Source of the DNA: Gammaproteobacteria bacterium
GTDB taxonomy: Bacteria > Pseudomonadota > Gammaproteobacteria > Pseudomonadales > Pseudohongiellaceae
Reading direction: 5' to 3'
Assembly (NCBI GenBank): GCA_008081045.1
Contig: VMDC01000002.1
Coordinates: 62,001-126,000 of the forward strand
Length of the DNA stretch: 64,000 nt
Shown here: positions 53,641-62,824 of the stretch, piece after piece
Position numbering within the stretch: position 1 is the stretch's first letter
Layout of the letters: each line of letters starts with the position of its first letter
Program-made: the position numbers and the translations under genes
Notes under the pieces: model-generated
Database searches by the model: none
What the model saw: only the letters and a program-made list of their open reading frames with translations
What the model was told of the DNA's origin: nothing

Positions 53641-55680
53641 ATGATGCGGCATATCCTGCTGACAATAACTGCGCTGATGGGCACTTTCGCAAGTGCAGAT
53701 GATCACCTTGATACATTCATTAATACCGATGTCTTTGAACTGGAAGTTGCGGCGGATCCTCAGATTTCGCCGGACGGGACCCAGATTGCTTACGTGAGAA
53801 CCGCCAATGACATCATGACTGATCGTGCCCGCAGCAATATCTGGATTGTCAGTTCTGACGGCGTTGATCACCGTCCTCTTTTGTCGGGCACTGCCTCTTA
53901 TTCCAGCCCGCGCTGGTCTCATGACGGGAACCGTCTGGCCTATGTGTCCAGCGCAGAGGGCAGGGGGCCGCAGCTTTATGTACGTTGGATGGACACCGGA
54001 CAGACGGCGCTGTTGAGTAATTTGCAGAATGCACCAGTCGGGATTTCCTGGTCCCCGGACGATTCTCAGATAGCTTTTTCAGCGCTGGTTGCCACTGAGC
54101 AGGATCAGCTCGCGACTGCGCCTGCCAGGCCCGAGGGTGCTGATTGGGCGCCGGGGGTCAGGGTCATCAGTGATCTGAATTATCGTGCTGACGGACGCGG
54201 TTACCTTGAGTCCGGCTACTCTCATATCTTCCTGCTGCCGGCCGATGGTGGAACGCCGCGACAGATTACCCAAGGCGAGTTTAATCACGGAGGTAAACTA
54301 GACTGGACGACTGACGGGAATGAAATCATTTTCTCAGCCAATCGTAATGACGACTGGCGAGAGCGCGCGCGTAACAGTGACTTGTGGTTGCTGAATACCC
54401 ATACAGGAGAAATGCGACAGTTAACTGACCGGCAAGGGCCGGATTATGCCCCCAGTCTCTCTCCCGATGGCAGTCGTCTGGCCTATCTGGGCTATGAAGA
54501 CCGGTTAATGGGTTATCACAACGCGCAGGTCAGTATTCTCGATCTGAACAGTGGACAGATTACGCAGCTTACTGAGGGCCTGGACAGGTCGATTGACTCG
54601 GTCGATTGGGCTGGAAGCTCCAGCCAGTTGTTGATCTCATTTGATGATTTCGGTCAGCGCAAGATCGCCTCTGTGGACATGGAAGGTAACCTGCGCCCGC
54701 TTGTCTCTGATGCTGGCAGTGCAGGCATCTCGCGCCCCTATACAAGCGGAAGCGTCAGCGTAGCAGGCAATGGTGCCTATGCGTATACAGCAGGTGGGCC
54801 GCAACGGCCGGCAGACGTGGCGCTGGGGCATGATGACACCGCGATTCGTCTCACCGACCTCAACGCTGACCTTCTCGATCACAAAACGCTTGGCGAGGTG
54901 AGAGAAATCAGCTGGCGCTCCTCAGTAGGTGATCATGATATTTATGGTTGGCTGGTAACCCCGCCGGGATTCGACGAGGCGCAGGAGTATCCGCTGCTGC
55001 TGGAAATTCATGGAGGGCCTTTTACTGCCTATGGGCCTCATTTTTCAACGGAAGTGCAGCTCTATGCGGCAGCTGGTTATGTTGTCCTCTATACCAACCC
55101 TAGAGGATCCACCAGCTATGGTTACGAATTTGCGAATGAGATTCATCACAATTATCCCAGTCAGGATTATGACGATCTGATGTCGGGCGTTGATGCAGTG
55201 ATCGACATGGGTTTCATTGACGAGAACCAGCTCTTCGTGACCGGCGGATCCGGAGGAGGTGTACTGACGGCGTGGATTGTCGGTAACACAGACCGTTTTG
55301 CCGCGGCAGCGGTTGCCAAGCCGGTGATTAACTGGATAAGCCATGCTTTGTACAGCGATATTCCGGAAGGGGTGACCCGCTACTGGTTCGAGCAGTTGCC
55401 TTGGGAAGATTTTGACGCTTATTGGGCCCGTTCACCGCTGTCGCTTGTGGGGAATGTCACCACCCCGACTCTTTTGCTCACGGGAGAGGCAGACTATCGT
55501 ACGCCGATTGCTGAGACTGAGCAGTATTTTCAGGCGCTGAAACTGCGACAGGTCGACACAGCCATGGTACGGGTGCCAGAAGCATCTCATGGCATTGCCA
55601 GTCGCCCCTCTCACCAAATCGCCAAGGTAGACAATATTCTTGCATGGTTTGCGCGCTATCGAATCGCCGACCAGGAGTGA
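53641..55680 (+). CDS. Exported S9-family (prolyl oligopeptidase/acylaminoacyl) serine peptidase
   Basis: 679 residues with a signal peptide ending at ASA (about residue 18). TolB-like/WD propeller blades (DPQISPDGTQIAYVRT, SYSSPRWSHDGNRLAYVS, YAPSLSPDGSRLAYLG) cover about 40-420. The C-terminal alpha/beta hydrolase has LLLEIHGGPFTAYGP (oxyanion), the nucleophile in VTGGSGGGVLTAW, the acid in LTGEADYRTP and the His in VPEASHGIASRPS. It cleaves peptides, often releasing dipeptides, in the periplasm. ATG at 53641, with GGAG 7 bases upstream, gives the signal peptide; the longer frame from 53548 crosses the terminator and is unlikely. Confidence 0.92.
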   Translation: MMRHILLTITALMGTFASADDHLDTFINTDVFELEVAADPQISPDGTQIAYVRTANDIMTDRARSNIWIVSSDGVDHRPLLSGTASYSSPRWSHDGNRLAYVSSAEGRGPQLYVRWMDTGQTALLSNLQNAPVGISWSPDDSQIAFSALVATEQDQLATAPARPEGADWAPGVRVISDLNYRADGRGYLESGYSHIFLLPADGGTPRQITQGEFNHGGKLDWTTDGNEIIFSANRNDDWRERARNSDLWLLNTHTGEMRQLTDRQGPDYAPSLSPDGSRLAYLGYEDRLMGYHNAQVSILDLNSGQITQLTEGLDRSIDSVDWAGSSSQLLISFDDFGQRKIASVDMEGNLRPLVSDAGSAGISRPYTSGSVSVAGNGAYAYTAGGPQRPADVALGHDDTAIRLTDLNADLLDHKTLGEVREISWRSSVGDHDIYGWLVTPPGFDEAQEYPLLLEIHGGPFTAYGPHFSTEVQLYAAAGYVVLYTNPRGSTSYGYEFANEIHHNYPSQDYDDLMSGVDAVIDMGFIDENQLFVTGGSGGGVLTAWIVGNTDRFAAAAVAKPVINWISHALYSDIPEGVTRYWFEQLPWEDFDAYWARSPLSLVGNVTTPTLLLTGEADYRTPIAETEQYFQALKLRQVDTAMVRVPEASHGIASRPSHQIAKVDNILAWFARYRIADQE

Positions 55681-55735
55681 GGCTTGGTCTGTCTGAACCC
55701 TGCGAGCGCGGGCAGGCAATACTCCGGCGGAATCG

Positions 55736-56332
55736 CTAGGTGGCTCCGGACTTGCGGTAGCTGTGCTTGATCACTTGCTGCCGGTAAGCCTCGGCCGCTT
55801 GCTCTCCCTCAGCCAGAAAGAGATCCTGCTCCAGTTCATGGATGGAAATCAGTCTTTTTTCGAGCACAGTCTGCGACTCCAGCTCGCCGCTGAAGGTCAG
55901 ATGTTGGACTTCCAGATTTTCCTCATGCAGCAGGTGGTAGCCGACTAACAGGCTACGGTGGCAGAAGGCGGCATCTTTTTCTGCGCACATCAGTGCAATT
56001 TTGTGTCCTTTACTGAGGCCATTACGTAATCGCGCTATGCCGGAGAGAAAATCCGGTCCCCGTCTCAGGCGGTCAAACTGTACTTGTCCCGTCTCATCAT
56101 AGTGCCCGGGGTCGTGTGAGCGCGGCCCCAGTTCCTTACCGAGGTAAACATAGTGCAGCTCGTTTGCAGTCAGGATCCGCTGCAGCGGTTCTCTCGCGTA
56201 GTCATGAAATGCGCTGCTGTAGGGGACAGATCGAATGTCGGCGATGACGTCAATATTGTACTGGCGGAGTTGTTGCAGGAACACATCCAGAGGTTTCGTG
56301 GCATAGCCAACACTGAAAAGCGCCAGTGACAT
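55736..56332 (-). CDS. DUF488 domain protein
   Basis: 198 residues. Typical blocks are FSVGYATKPLDVFLQQLRQYNIDVIADIRSVPYSS at the start, YVYLGKELGPRSHDP, and HKIALMCAEKDAAFCHRSLL, whose C-A-E-K-x-x-x-x-C-H-R motif is the best conserved part of DUF488. The two Cys may bind a metal or react with thiols. The family has no firm function, although links to RNA or DNA processing have been proposed. Cytosolic. It ends 55 bases from the S9 stop and diverges from modB. Confidence 0.87.
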   Translation of the reverse strand: MSLALFSVGYATKPLDVFLQQLRQYNIDVIADIRSVPYSSAFHDYAREPLQRILTANELHYVYLGKELGPRSHDPGHYDETGQVQFDRLRRGPDFLSGIARLRNGLSKGHKIALMCAEKDAAFCHRSLLVGYHLLHEENLEVQHLTFSGELESQTVLEKRLISIHELEQDLFLAEGEQAAEAYRQQVIKHSYRKSGAT

Positions 56333-56442
56333 ATTTCAAATCCATTGAACTTAGTTTGGTCATGATAGCAAGTCTTTACGGGGCGTGAGCGTTATTAGGT
56401 AAAGTCTAATATATTGATATTACTGAGTTAAATCTTGTAACA

Positions 56443-56466
56443 CGTTATATATAATGCTATATAACG
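56443..56466 (+). promoter_or_regulatory. ModE operator over the modB promoter
   Basis: A perfect inverted repeat of 9-base arms with a 6-base spacer: CGTTATATA (56443-56451), TAATGC, TATATAACG (56458-56466). This is the known ModE consensus. TATAAT at 56450-56455 lies inside the site and is a good -10, with GTTAAA 17 bases upstream as a weak -35, so molybdate-loaded ModE would block polymerase. The operator ends 27 bases before the modB ATG. Further AT-rich half-repeats lie at about 56390-56422. Confidence 0.92.
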
Positions 56467-56493
56467 AAATCGTTCAGCTTTTCCGGAGGGATT

Positions 56494-57189
56494 ATGCCTC
56501 TGAGCACAGCCGACTGGGCCGCAATCAGTCTCAGTCTGCAACTGGCTACCGTGACAACTTGTATTTTGCTGCTGTTGGGAACGCCGCTGGCATGGTGGCT
56601 TGCGCGGACCGGGTCCTGGCTAAAAGGCCCCGTTGCGGCGATCGTTGCTCTGCCTCTGGTCCTGCCGCCTACCGTTCTGGGATTCTATCTGCTCATGGCC
56701 ATGAGCCCGACCGGACCGGTCGGCCATTTGACTGAATCCCTTGGCCTGGGAACGCTGCCTTTCACATTCTGGGGTTTGGTGGTGGGGTCTGTGTGCTATT
56801 CCCTGCCGTTCGTTGTGCAGCCACTGCAGAATGCGTTTGCTGGCATCGGGCAACGTCCACTGGAGATGGCCGCGACCCTTCGGGCGGGTGCCTGGGATCG
56901 GTTTTTCCATATTGTTCTGCCGATGGCGCTGCCCGGATTTATCTCTGCCAGTGTATTGGGCTTTGCGCACACGCTCGGGGAATTTGGCGTGGTGCTGATG
57001 ATTGGGGGCAACATTCCCGGCGAGACCCGGGTGGTTTCGGTGCAGATCTATGATCATGTTGAGGCGCTGGATTATGCGCAGGCCCACTGGTTGGCAGGGG
57101 GCATGATCGTGTTTTCATTCCTCATTTTGCTCCTGCTGTATCTGACTTCCGACAAGGCAGCTGCGGGCAGCCTGCAACTTCGCAGCTGA
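56494..57189 (+). CDS. modB: Molybdate ABC transporter permease ModB
   Basis: 231 residues with five predicted membrane segments. [27 protein letters not shown] starts the first two. The coupling loop [55 protein letters not shown] is the characteristic ModB signature. With ModC and ModA it imports molybdate across the inner membrane. Clear ribosome site GGAGGG about 4-9 bases before the ATG. The gene lies directly downstream of the ModE operator and 14 bases before modC, so repression is expected when molybdate is plentiful. Confidence 0.96.
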   Translation: MPLSTADWAAISLSLQLATVTTCILLLLGTPLAWWLARTGSWLKGPVAAIVALPLVLPPTVLGFYLLMAMSPTGPVGHLTESLGLGTLPFTFWGLVVGSVCYSLPFVVQPLQNAFAGIGQRPLEMAATLRAGAWDRFFHIVLPMALPGFISASVLGFAHTLGEFGVVLMIGGNIPGETRVVSVQIYDHVEALDYAQAHWLAGGMIVFSFLILLLLYLTSDKAAAGSLQLRS

Positions 57190-57203
57190 ATGATGCCGAT
57201 GTG

Positions 57204-58325
57204 ATGAGCAAGACACCCGATTACAAACAGCTGATAGAAGCCCACTTCCGCGTGAAGCTGTCGGACCCCCTGCGTTCTGCAGGAGCGCCGCGCTTTGAGC
57301 TTGTCATTGATGAGCGGCTCGCTGCCCGCGGGGTCACCGCGGTATTTGGTCCATCCGGTTGCGGCAAAACCACTTTACTGAGGGCGCTTGCCGGTCTGCA
57401 GCCTATCCACAGCGGAGTGTTACGAGTGAACGGGGTTGCGTGGCATGATCAGGCAGGTTCTTTGCAGGCGCATCAGCGTCCGGTCGGATTCGTTTTCCAG
57501 GAGGCAAGCCTGTTCGAGCACTTAAGCGTTGCGGGCAACTTGGAATTTGCAAGCAAGCGGGCACCTGAGAGACTCGGACCGGAGCAAATCCAAGAGATCA
57601 CAGAATTTCTGGAAATTGGTCAATTGCTGCCGCAGAAACCAGCTCAGCTGTCCGGCGGGGAACGCCAGCGTGTCGCCATAGCCCGAGCCTTACTGGTCAG
57701 GCCCGAACTTTTGCTGATGGACGAGCCTCTGGCTGCTCTGGATCAGACGCGCAAGCGGGAGATTCTGCCTTTTCTCGATCGCCTTAAGTCGGAACTGGAC
57801 CTTCCCATTGTTTATGTCACTCATGCATTAGATGAAGTCACCCGGCTGGCAGATGATCTGTTGATTATGGAACAGGGCCGGGTTGAGGCCAGCGGTCCGG
57901 TCGATGAGGTCCTGACGCGGCTCGATGTGCCAAGAATGCTGGGCGAGGAGGCCGGAGCCGTGGTGGAGGGCACCGTCACTGAACGCGACTCGCAGTGGCA
58001 GCTGTTGAGGGTGGATTTTAACGGCGGCCATTTATGGCTCAGGGACAGCGGAGAAGCCATTGGCCAATGCGCTCGTATCAGAATCCTTGCTCGAGACGTC
58101 AGCCTGTCTCTTGCCGACGAGCAGGCAAGCAGTATTTTGAACAGGTTGCCGGCCACGGTGATTGGTATGGCGGATGATACAGACCGCGCTATGTTGCTGA
58201 TAAGACTGGCGGTGGGAGATGCCATGCTGCTGGCGCGAATTTCGAAAAAATCGGCGTTTCAGCTCAGGCTTTGTCAGAATCAGCGGCTCTGGGTGCAGAT
58301 TAAATCTGTGGCTGTTCTGCATTGA
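57204..58325 (+). CDS. modC: Molybdate ABC transporter ATP-binding protein ModC
   Basis: 373 residues from ATG 57204 (GTG at 57201 is in frame and also possible). Walker A is FGPSGCGKTTLLRALAGL, the signature LSGGERQRVAIARALLVRPELLLMDEPLAALD includes Walker B, and YVTHALDEVTRLAD is the switch His. The C-terminal part (about 290-370) holds a TOBE/Mop domain that can bind molybdate (ARIRILARDVSLSL). The ATPase drives the ModB permease. No modA follows it; the only modA in the window is at 15.6 kb. Confidence 0.95.
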   Translation: MSKTPDYKQLIEAHFRVKLSDPLRSAGAPRFELVIDERLAARGVTAVFGPSGCGKTTLLRALAGLQPIHSGVLRVNGVAWHDQAGSLQAHQRPVGFVFQEASLFEHLSVAGNLEFASKRAPERLGPEQIQEITEFLEIGQLLPQKPAQLSGGERQRVAIARALLVRPELLLMDEPLAALDQTRKREILPFLDRLKSELDLPIVYVTHALDEVTRLADDLLIMEQGRVEASGPVDEVLTRLDVPRMLGEEAGAVVEGTVTERDSQWQLLRVDFNGGHLWLRDSGEAIGQCARIRILARDVSLSLADEQASSILNRLPATVIGMADDTDRAMLLIRLAVGDAMLLARISKKSAFQLRLCQNQRLWVQIKSVAVLH

Positions 58326-58345
58326 TCAAAATCGCGCGTCAGACT

Positions 58346-59155
58346 TCATGCCCGCATTAAGATGACTGAAGATGCCTTGAATAACGCGCAGGCAGGTTTG
58401 CCGGGCTTGAGGTCAAGTTCTTCAATGCTCGGGGTAGTAACCATGGCCGTTATGGTTTTCCCATCACCCAGATCCAGAGTGACTTCTGCATTCACTTCGC
58501 CTCGCGTGATCTGGCTCACCACTCCGTGTAGCTGATTTCGGGCGCTGGTCCTGATAGCAAGATCCTCGCTGAGTAGTACCCAGGAGGACTTGATCAGCGC
58601 CAGAGACTCGCAGCCCTGTTCCAGTTCCATGCGCTCTGCGCTGTCGTTAGTAATTATCGCAATGAGGCTGATTGCATCGCTCAAAGCCAGTTCAATCTCG
58701 CTGTTCACAGCACCTCGGGAAATGCGCGTGACGCGACCGCGATACTGGTTTCTCGCGCTGGATCTCAACTGTCCCGAATGCAGGAATTGAGCGACATCTT
58801 CTACGTGCTGCACTTTCTCGCTGAGCCGCTCTACGAATTCTGCATGCTCCTCTTGCAAGGCGTTGAAGCCTGAGAGCACCTGACGTCCAAATTCGGTTAA
58901 TTCTGTGCCGCCTCCCTTGGCCCCTCCGGCAGAGCGAATCACCAGCGGTCTGGTGGAAAGATTGTTCATGGCGTCAACCCGATCCCAGGCAGTCTTATAG
59001 CTGATACCAATGAGGCGTGCCGCTCCGCTGATTGATCCGGCGCTGACGATCGCGCCCAGCAGTGCAATCTGATTTTGAGAAAATGATTGCTGTTCACCCT
59101 GTTGAAGAAACAGGTCTCCCTTCAGGCCGGAACGCTTGGGCGGGACAGATTTCAT
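58346..59155 (-). CDS. modE: Molybdate-responsive transcriptional regulator ModE
   Basis: 269 residues, close to E. coli ModE (262). The N-terminal winged helix has the family pattern ALLGAIVSAGSISGAARLIGISYKTAWDRVDAMNNL, with the A-K-G-G-G-T-E-L-T wing. Two C-terminal Mop/TOBE domains follow: SARNQYRGRVTRISRGAVNSEIEL and SARNQLHGVVSQITRGEVNAEVTL, whose pairing in a dimer binds molybdate. It should bind the operator at 56443-56466. ATG at 59155 gives the family size; the frame is open upstream to 59410 but overlaps the YeeE gene. Converges on modC with 20 bases between stops. Confidence 0.95.
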   Translation of the reverse strand: MKSVPPKRSGLKGDLFLQQGEQQSFSQNQIALLGAIVSAGSISGAARLIGISYKTAWDRVDAMNNLSTRPLVIRSAGGAKGGGTELTEFGRQVLSGFNALQEEHAEFVERLSEKVQHVEDVAQFLHSGQLRSSARNQYRGRVTRISRGAVNSEIELALSDAISLIAIITNDSAERMELEQGCESLALIKSSWVLLSEDLAIRTSARNQLHGVVSQITRGEVNAEVTLDLGDGKTITAMVTTPSIEELDLKPGKPACALFKASSVILMRA

Positions 59156-59180
59156 GGTGTCGTTAATAGTCGCTTCGTGC

Positions 59181-60365
59181 TCAGCCGAGACCGAACCATG
59201 GTCTGAGTCGGGTGCCAAGGCTACTGCCGGTAAAAGCCGCCGCAAACCACAACCATCCGTGCAGGCTTGTGGAAGAAATACCACCAAAATAGGCGCCGAT
59301 ATTGCAGCCGTAGGCAATCCGGGCGCCGTAGCCAAGCAATAATCCTCCCAATACCGCGGCGAGCAGGGACCGTGCCGGGATGCGAAAAGACGGTGAGAAC
59401 TTGTTGGCAAGGCTGGCGGCTGCCAGCGCGCCCAGCAGGATGCCGAAGTTCATGACAGAAGAAATATCGTGAAACACGCTGTTGGATAATGTCGTACTGA
59501 GCCCGGGGCGGGCCCAGTAAGCCCAGTGCGATATATCGATACCGACCGTGTCAAGTAGTTTCGCGCCCCACAGAGCAAAGCTGGCAGTGACTCCCCAGGG
59601 TCGTCCGGCCAGTATCAGAGTCGCCACATTAACTGCGGCCAGTGCGAGCGCTCCGGCCAACAGCGGCCAGGGGCCTCGCAGCAAAGAGGGAGAGGTGACA
59701 CGTGTGGTCGCCACGACATTGCCGTGTCTACGTTTCTCGTAGGCCGCCGCAATCAGATAGACCGATGCAAACAGCAGCAGACTGATCAGAATTCCGCCGA
59801 TAGCGCCGAATTGAGCGGACAGCGCAATCGGCTCAAAGCCGGGCACGCCCTGCCAGTTTTGCCAGTGATAGGTCCCGATTACTGAACCGGCAATAAACCC
59901 TGCCAGCGTGACCAGCATGCGTAAATTACCGCCACCGGCAGTGAATAGCGTGCCAGAGGCACATCCCCCGCCCAACTGCATACCGATGCCGAAGATAAAG
60001 GCGCCACATACCACGCCAAGGTTTACAGGAGCGACGCTGCCGCGGACAGCGATGCTGAATATCTCACCCTGCGCGATTAATGGGGTGAAGATTAGGACCG
60101 TAGTGCCGAGCATAATCATTTGCGCACGAAGGCCGGCACTGCGGCCCGTCAGCGCAACCTCTCGCCACGCGGCGGTAAAGCCGAAAGCTGCGTGATAGAG
60201 AATGACGCCGGCCGCCAAACCGACCAGGAACAGGCTTGCCTGTCGCCAGCCTAAATCGGTAAATAAGTAGGCATACAACAACAGTGCTGCACCAATGCTC
60301 AAAGTCAGGCCTGTGCGGTTACGCTGAAGATCATAGGCAGTTGAAGTAGGTGCAATGTCTGACAT
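59181..60365 (-). CDS. YeeE/YedE family membrane protein (sulfur-compound transport)
   Basis: 394 residues with about nine or ten membrane segments in two pseudo-repeats. Each repeat carries a conserved Cys motif: MQLGGGCASGTLFTAGGG near residue 131 and AYGCNIGAYFGGISSTSLHGWLW near residue 355. These match TsuA-type thiosulfate transporters, in which the Cys residues relay the substrate; other members carry selenium-related compounds. It stops 25 bases before modE on the same strand and may share a transcript. No TusA/YeeD-like sulfur carrier is adjacent. The ribosome site is weak. Confidence 0.9.
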   Translation of the reverse strand: MSDIAPTSTAYDLQRNRTGLTLSIGAALLLYAYLFTDLGWRQASLFLVGLAAGVILYHAAFGFTAAWREVALTGRSAGLRAQMIMLGTTVLIFTPLIAQGEIFSIAVRGSVAPVNLGVVCGAFIFGIGMQLGGGCASGTLFTAGGGNLRMLVTLAGFIAGSVIGTYHWQNWQGVPGFEPIALSAQFGAIGGILISLLLFASVYLIAAAYEKRRHGNVVATTRVTSPSLLRGPWPLLAGALALAAVNVATLILAGRPWGVTASFALWGAKLLDTVGIDISHWAYWARPGLSTTLSNSVFHDISSVMNFGILLGALAAASLANKFSPSFRIPARSLLAAVLGGLLLGYGARIAYGCNIGAYFGGISSTSLHGWLWFAAAFTGSSLGTRLRPWFGLG

Positions 60366-60511
60366 TTTTTTCTGGTCTAACGTTATTTAGATTAGGTATC
60401 TGCTTGAGTTACAAAACGAAAAGCTTCGGTCATAAAAGATTGTGCGAATATGCTGTTTTGGTTTTTGTAGCACGATAGACTGTAGCCGACACTAACTCAT
60501 GAGCGCTCCCG

Positions 60512-60934
60512 ATGAAGACTGCTAGTCTATTAATTCTATGTTGCTTGATACAGGCCGCATTGGCAACAGAACCATTAGCCATTGATCTGGAGGACCTGCC
60601 GTGGGGTGCGCCCGGGGGTGGCAACGGCTTTCCGGTAGGGGTGCGGACCGCGCGTCAGGGTGTGGATCCGGATACGGGCGGAATCACTTACTACGCGATG
60701 TTCCCGGCGGGCTCGCATTTTGACCTGCATTGGCACAGCCATGATGAGTATGTTGTGGTGGTAGCCGGTGAACTGTCTATTCAGTTGGGAGAGCAAACCC
60801 ACTCGCTCTCCGTGGGAAGCTACGTGGTAATACCGGGAGAGCTGCCGCACTCCTGGACCGTCCCCGCGGGTAAAACGGATGCGGTGATCCTGGTGCGCCG
60901 TGCCGGTCCGGCAGACTTTCACTTCGTTGAATAA
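60512..60934 (+). CDS. Exported single-domain cupin
   Basis: 140 residues with a signal peptide ending near ALATE (residue 19). The cupin motif 1 HWHSHDEYVVVVAGELSI supplies two His and a Glu, and motif 2 GSYVVIPGELPHSWTV the third His, so a metal site is complete. Periplasmic cupins of this small type act as dioxygenases, isomerases or simple binding proteins; the substrate cannot be told. It is preceded by a 146-base AT-rich region divergent from YeeE and followed by the His/Met-rich protein 207 bases later. Confidence 0.85.
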   Translation: MKTASLLILCCLIQAALATEPLAIDLEDLPWGAPGGGNGFPVGVRTARQGVDPDTGGITYYAMFPAGSHFDLHWHSHDEYVVVVAGELSIQLGEQTHSLSVGSYVVIPGELPHSWTVPAGKTDAVILVRRAGPADFHFVE

Positions 60935-61074
60935 TCCCTTTTGATGGGCACCTTGCTGTGATCGTGATTACAATTTGTTGCAAACAATCAAAGGTTTACG
61001 GCGAACGGATGGTCTTGCCTCAGCGATAATTGGTAGACTTAGGTACCGGGGGCTTTTATGCTCCCACTGTTATT

Positions 61075-61080
61075 TATAAT
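61075..61080 (+). promoter_or_regulatory. Candidate -10 element before the His/Met-rich protein gene
   Basis: TATAAT about 62 bases before the ATG at 61142, in an AT-rich stretch. The -35 region (GCTTTT at 61052-61057, 17-base spacer) is poor, so this is a tentative call. A G/C-rich imperfect hairpin (about 61047-61065) lies just upstream. Confidence 0.35.
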
Positions 61081-61141
61081 TACGATAAAAATCGAGCGCA
61101 TCCCTATCAAGCTCCTGCGCACCGAGCAAAGGATACAGATC

Positions 61142-62317
61142 ATGCCAACAAGCAATAACGCTTTTCAACGATTTCTGACACACGGACTCGCCCTGGCGGT
61201 GAGCGCCACGCTGAGTGCTGGTCTGGCGACTACCGTCAGCGCCCAGAACGGTGCTCTGGCCGAAAACTTCCCGGAGGTGGCCAGTCTTAATAACGCCTTT
61301 GATGTGACTCAGGCTGCATTGCTGGATGCGATGGCTGAAATTAATGCCAACCCGGAAACGATGCAGGCGCGGATGGAGGTCCAGATGCAGCTTGACATGG
61401 CTAAGGACATGGATGGTCATGCGCACATGGGACATGGTGGTGGTGAAATGTCCATGAATATGGGCAGCCCCTATGACGACCTGGAGGTACAGGCCCGGGT
61501 TGCGTTGACTGAAATGTTGCGTCAGAGCCACACGGATGAGGCTGCACAAAATGCCTTTTCAGAATCCGCTTCGTTGCCGACTCACGCTTGGCGGGTGCTT
61601 TCCTGGGGTCGCAAGTTTGAACGGGATATTGCAGACATCTTTGCGGACGGCTCGACTTCTCGGCCTCAGAAGCGGGCCGCGGTAGAGGCCGCAATCGAAA
61701 CTTATCTGACTGAGGATGCCCGCCATGCCGTGGCTACTGTGCCCAAGCATGCTGACCTGTATCTGGCGCATGACTACGCGGATGGTGCGAAAACGGCTTT
61801 TCCCCGGCTGAGTGCGCTCATGTGGACCAACCAGTGGCTGCAACTCGCTTCATTGGAGGCAATCGTAGTCGGACAGCTGGATAACCAGTTTGCCGGGAAA
61901 GTGCCGGTTACGCTTGAGCGTTATTGGGCAAAAGTCGGTTCCGATACCGGAATGACGATGTATCCGGTACCGGTAGACATGCCAAGCGCGCCCGCTATCG
62001 CGCCGTCGTTCTACTCTGAAGCGCCGCAGGCCGCGATCATCATTGATAATCTTAACCGGCTTGAGGTTGCCGTGGCTGACATTATTGCCTATCCCAATCT
62101 GGAAAATCGCGACGAATTGCTGGAAGCTGTCGCAGATGAGTTCACCAAAGACGATGTCAATGTCTCGGATGAGATGGAATACTTACTCTCTGCTCTGAGA
62201 GGCGGTATTTTCAATCAGGGTGGCCCGGCAATCGGAGACCTGGGTCGGTCCGAACGCAATCGCTCTCGTGAAGCAATGGATATGGTCCACACGATGATCA
62301 TGTCCGGCCCGCAATAG
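61142..62317 (+). CDS. Exported His/Met-rich protein of unknown function
   Basis: 391 residues with a signal peptide ending at VSAQ (about residue 38). The mature protein is mostly helical and acidic. A cluster of possible copper ligands lies near residues 86-104 (KDMDGHAHMGHGGGEMS, then further Met), preceded by Met-rich helices (MQARMEVQMQLDMAKDM). A second region has YLTEDARHAVATVPKHADLYLAHDYADG. No family recognised. The His/Met composition suggests periplasmic copper binding, which would fit the nearby PHM-like copper enzyme and cupin, but this is inference. ATG 61142, with AAAGGATA about 9 bases upstream, is better than the 28-residue longer frame. Confidence 0.78.
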   Translation: MPTSNNAFQRFLTHGLALAVSATLSAGLATTVSAQNGALAENFPEVASLNNAFDVTQAALLDAMAEINANPETMQARMEVQMQLDMAKDMDGHAHMGHGGGEMSMNMGSPYDDLEVQARVALTEMLRQSHTDEAAQNAFSESASLPTHAWRVLSWGRKFERDIADIFADGSTSRPQKRAAVEAAIETYLTEDARHAVATVPKHADLYLAHDYADGAKTAFPRLSALMWTNQWLQLASLEAIVVGQLDNQFAGKVPVTLERYWAKVGSDTGMTMYPVPVDMPSAPAIAPSFYSEAPQAAIIIDNLNRLEVAVADIIAYPNLENRDELLEAVADEFTKDDVNVSDEMEYLLSALRGGIFNQGGPAIGDLGRSERNRSREAMDMVHTMIMSGPQ

Positions 62318-62335
62318 CCAGAGAGCAGAGGTGTT

Positions 62336-62364
62336 AAAAAGCGAGCCACTGGCTCGCTTTTTTT
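62336..62364. terminator. Rho-independent terminator
   Basis: A perfect 12-base stem (62336-62347 and 62351-62362), A5 then GCGAGCC and its mirror, with a 3-base loop and a T7 run ending at 62364. It lies between the His/Met-rich protein stop (62317) and the converging stop at 62386 and probably serves both. Confidence 0.92.
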
Positions 62365-62385
62365 GTGTCAGCTTCAGACCGGTGA

Positions 62386-62796
62386 TCAGTCAAACCCGGC
62401 AATCAGTTCATAAAGCCCTGCATAGGCAGTTTGTAATTCATCCATCGCCGCGCTGGTGTATTCCTGATAATGGATTAACTGGATTTCTGCCCAGAATCGA
62501 GTCAAATCGGCGTAGATTTCATTCACTTCTGCTGTATCGGCTGCTGCGAATGCGACCTCATAGTCTTCCATGCGATTGGCCAGTAGCATTTGAAGCGCTG
62601 CGAGCCGTTCCTGTGTGGGTGCTGCGAGAAGCCCGTAATAGCGTCTGATCAGATTCTCAGCGCCGGATTCGTTGCCATCACTTGCCAGAAGATCTATGCG
62701 GTCGTCGCTGAGAAACAGCAGGACTTCTTCCTCGGCAGCAAAGAGATGACTCATAGACAGGAGCCACAGGAAAGCAAGCAGGTTTCGGTAAATCAT
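62386..62796 (-). CDS. Small exported protein of unknown function
   Basis: 136 residues with a signal peptide ending at LFAAE (about residue 20). The mature part is acidic and almost wholly helical (SGAENLIRRYYGLLAAPTQERLAALQMLLANRM, FAAADTAEVNEIYADLTRFWAEI), resembling a short helical bundle. No Cys and no metal motif. It has no family I recognise. It is flanked by terminators on both sides, so it appears to be a unit of its own, about 120 bases from the PHM-like gene. Confidence 0.7.
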   Translation of the reverse strand: MIYRNLLAFLWLLSMSHLFAAEEEVLLFLSDDRIDLLASDGNESGAENLIRRYYGLLAAPTQERLAALQMLLANRMEDYEVAFAAADTAEVNEIYADLTRFWAEIQLIHYQEYTSAAMDELQTAYAGLYELIAGFD

Positions 62797-62824
62797 GTCA
62801 GGGTTGCAGTTGGGTCGGTGGAAT

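Noticed and set aside
60376-60400. A partial ModE-like half site (CGTTATTTA) upstream of the YeeE gene
   Set aside because: Only one arm is present and the second half does not match; too weak next to the perfect site at 56443.
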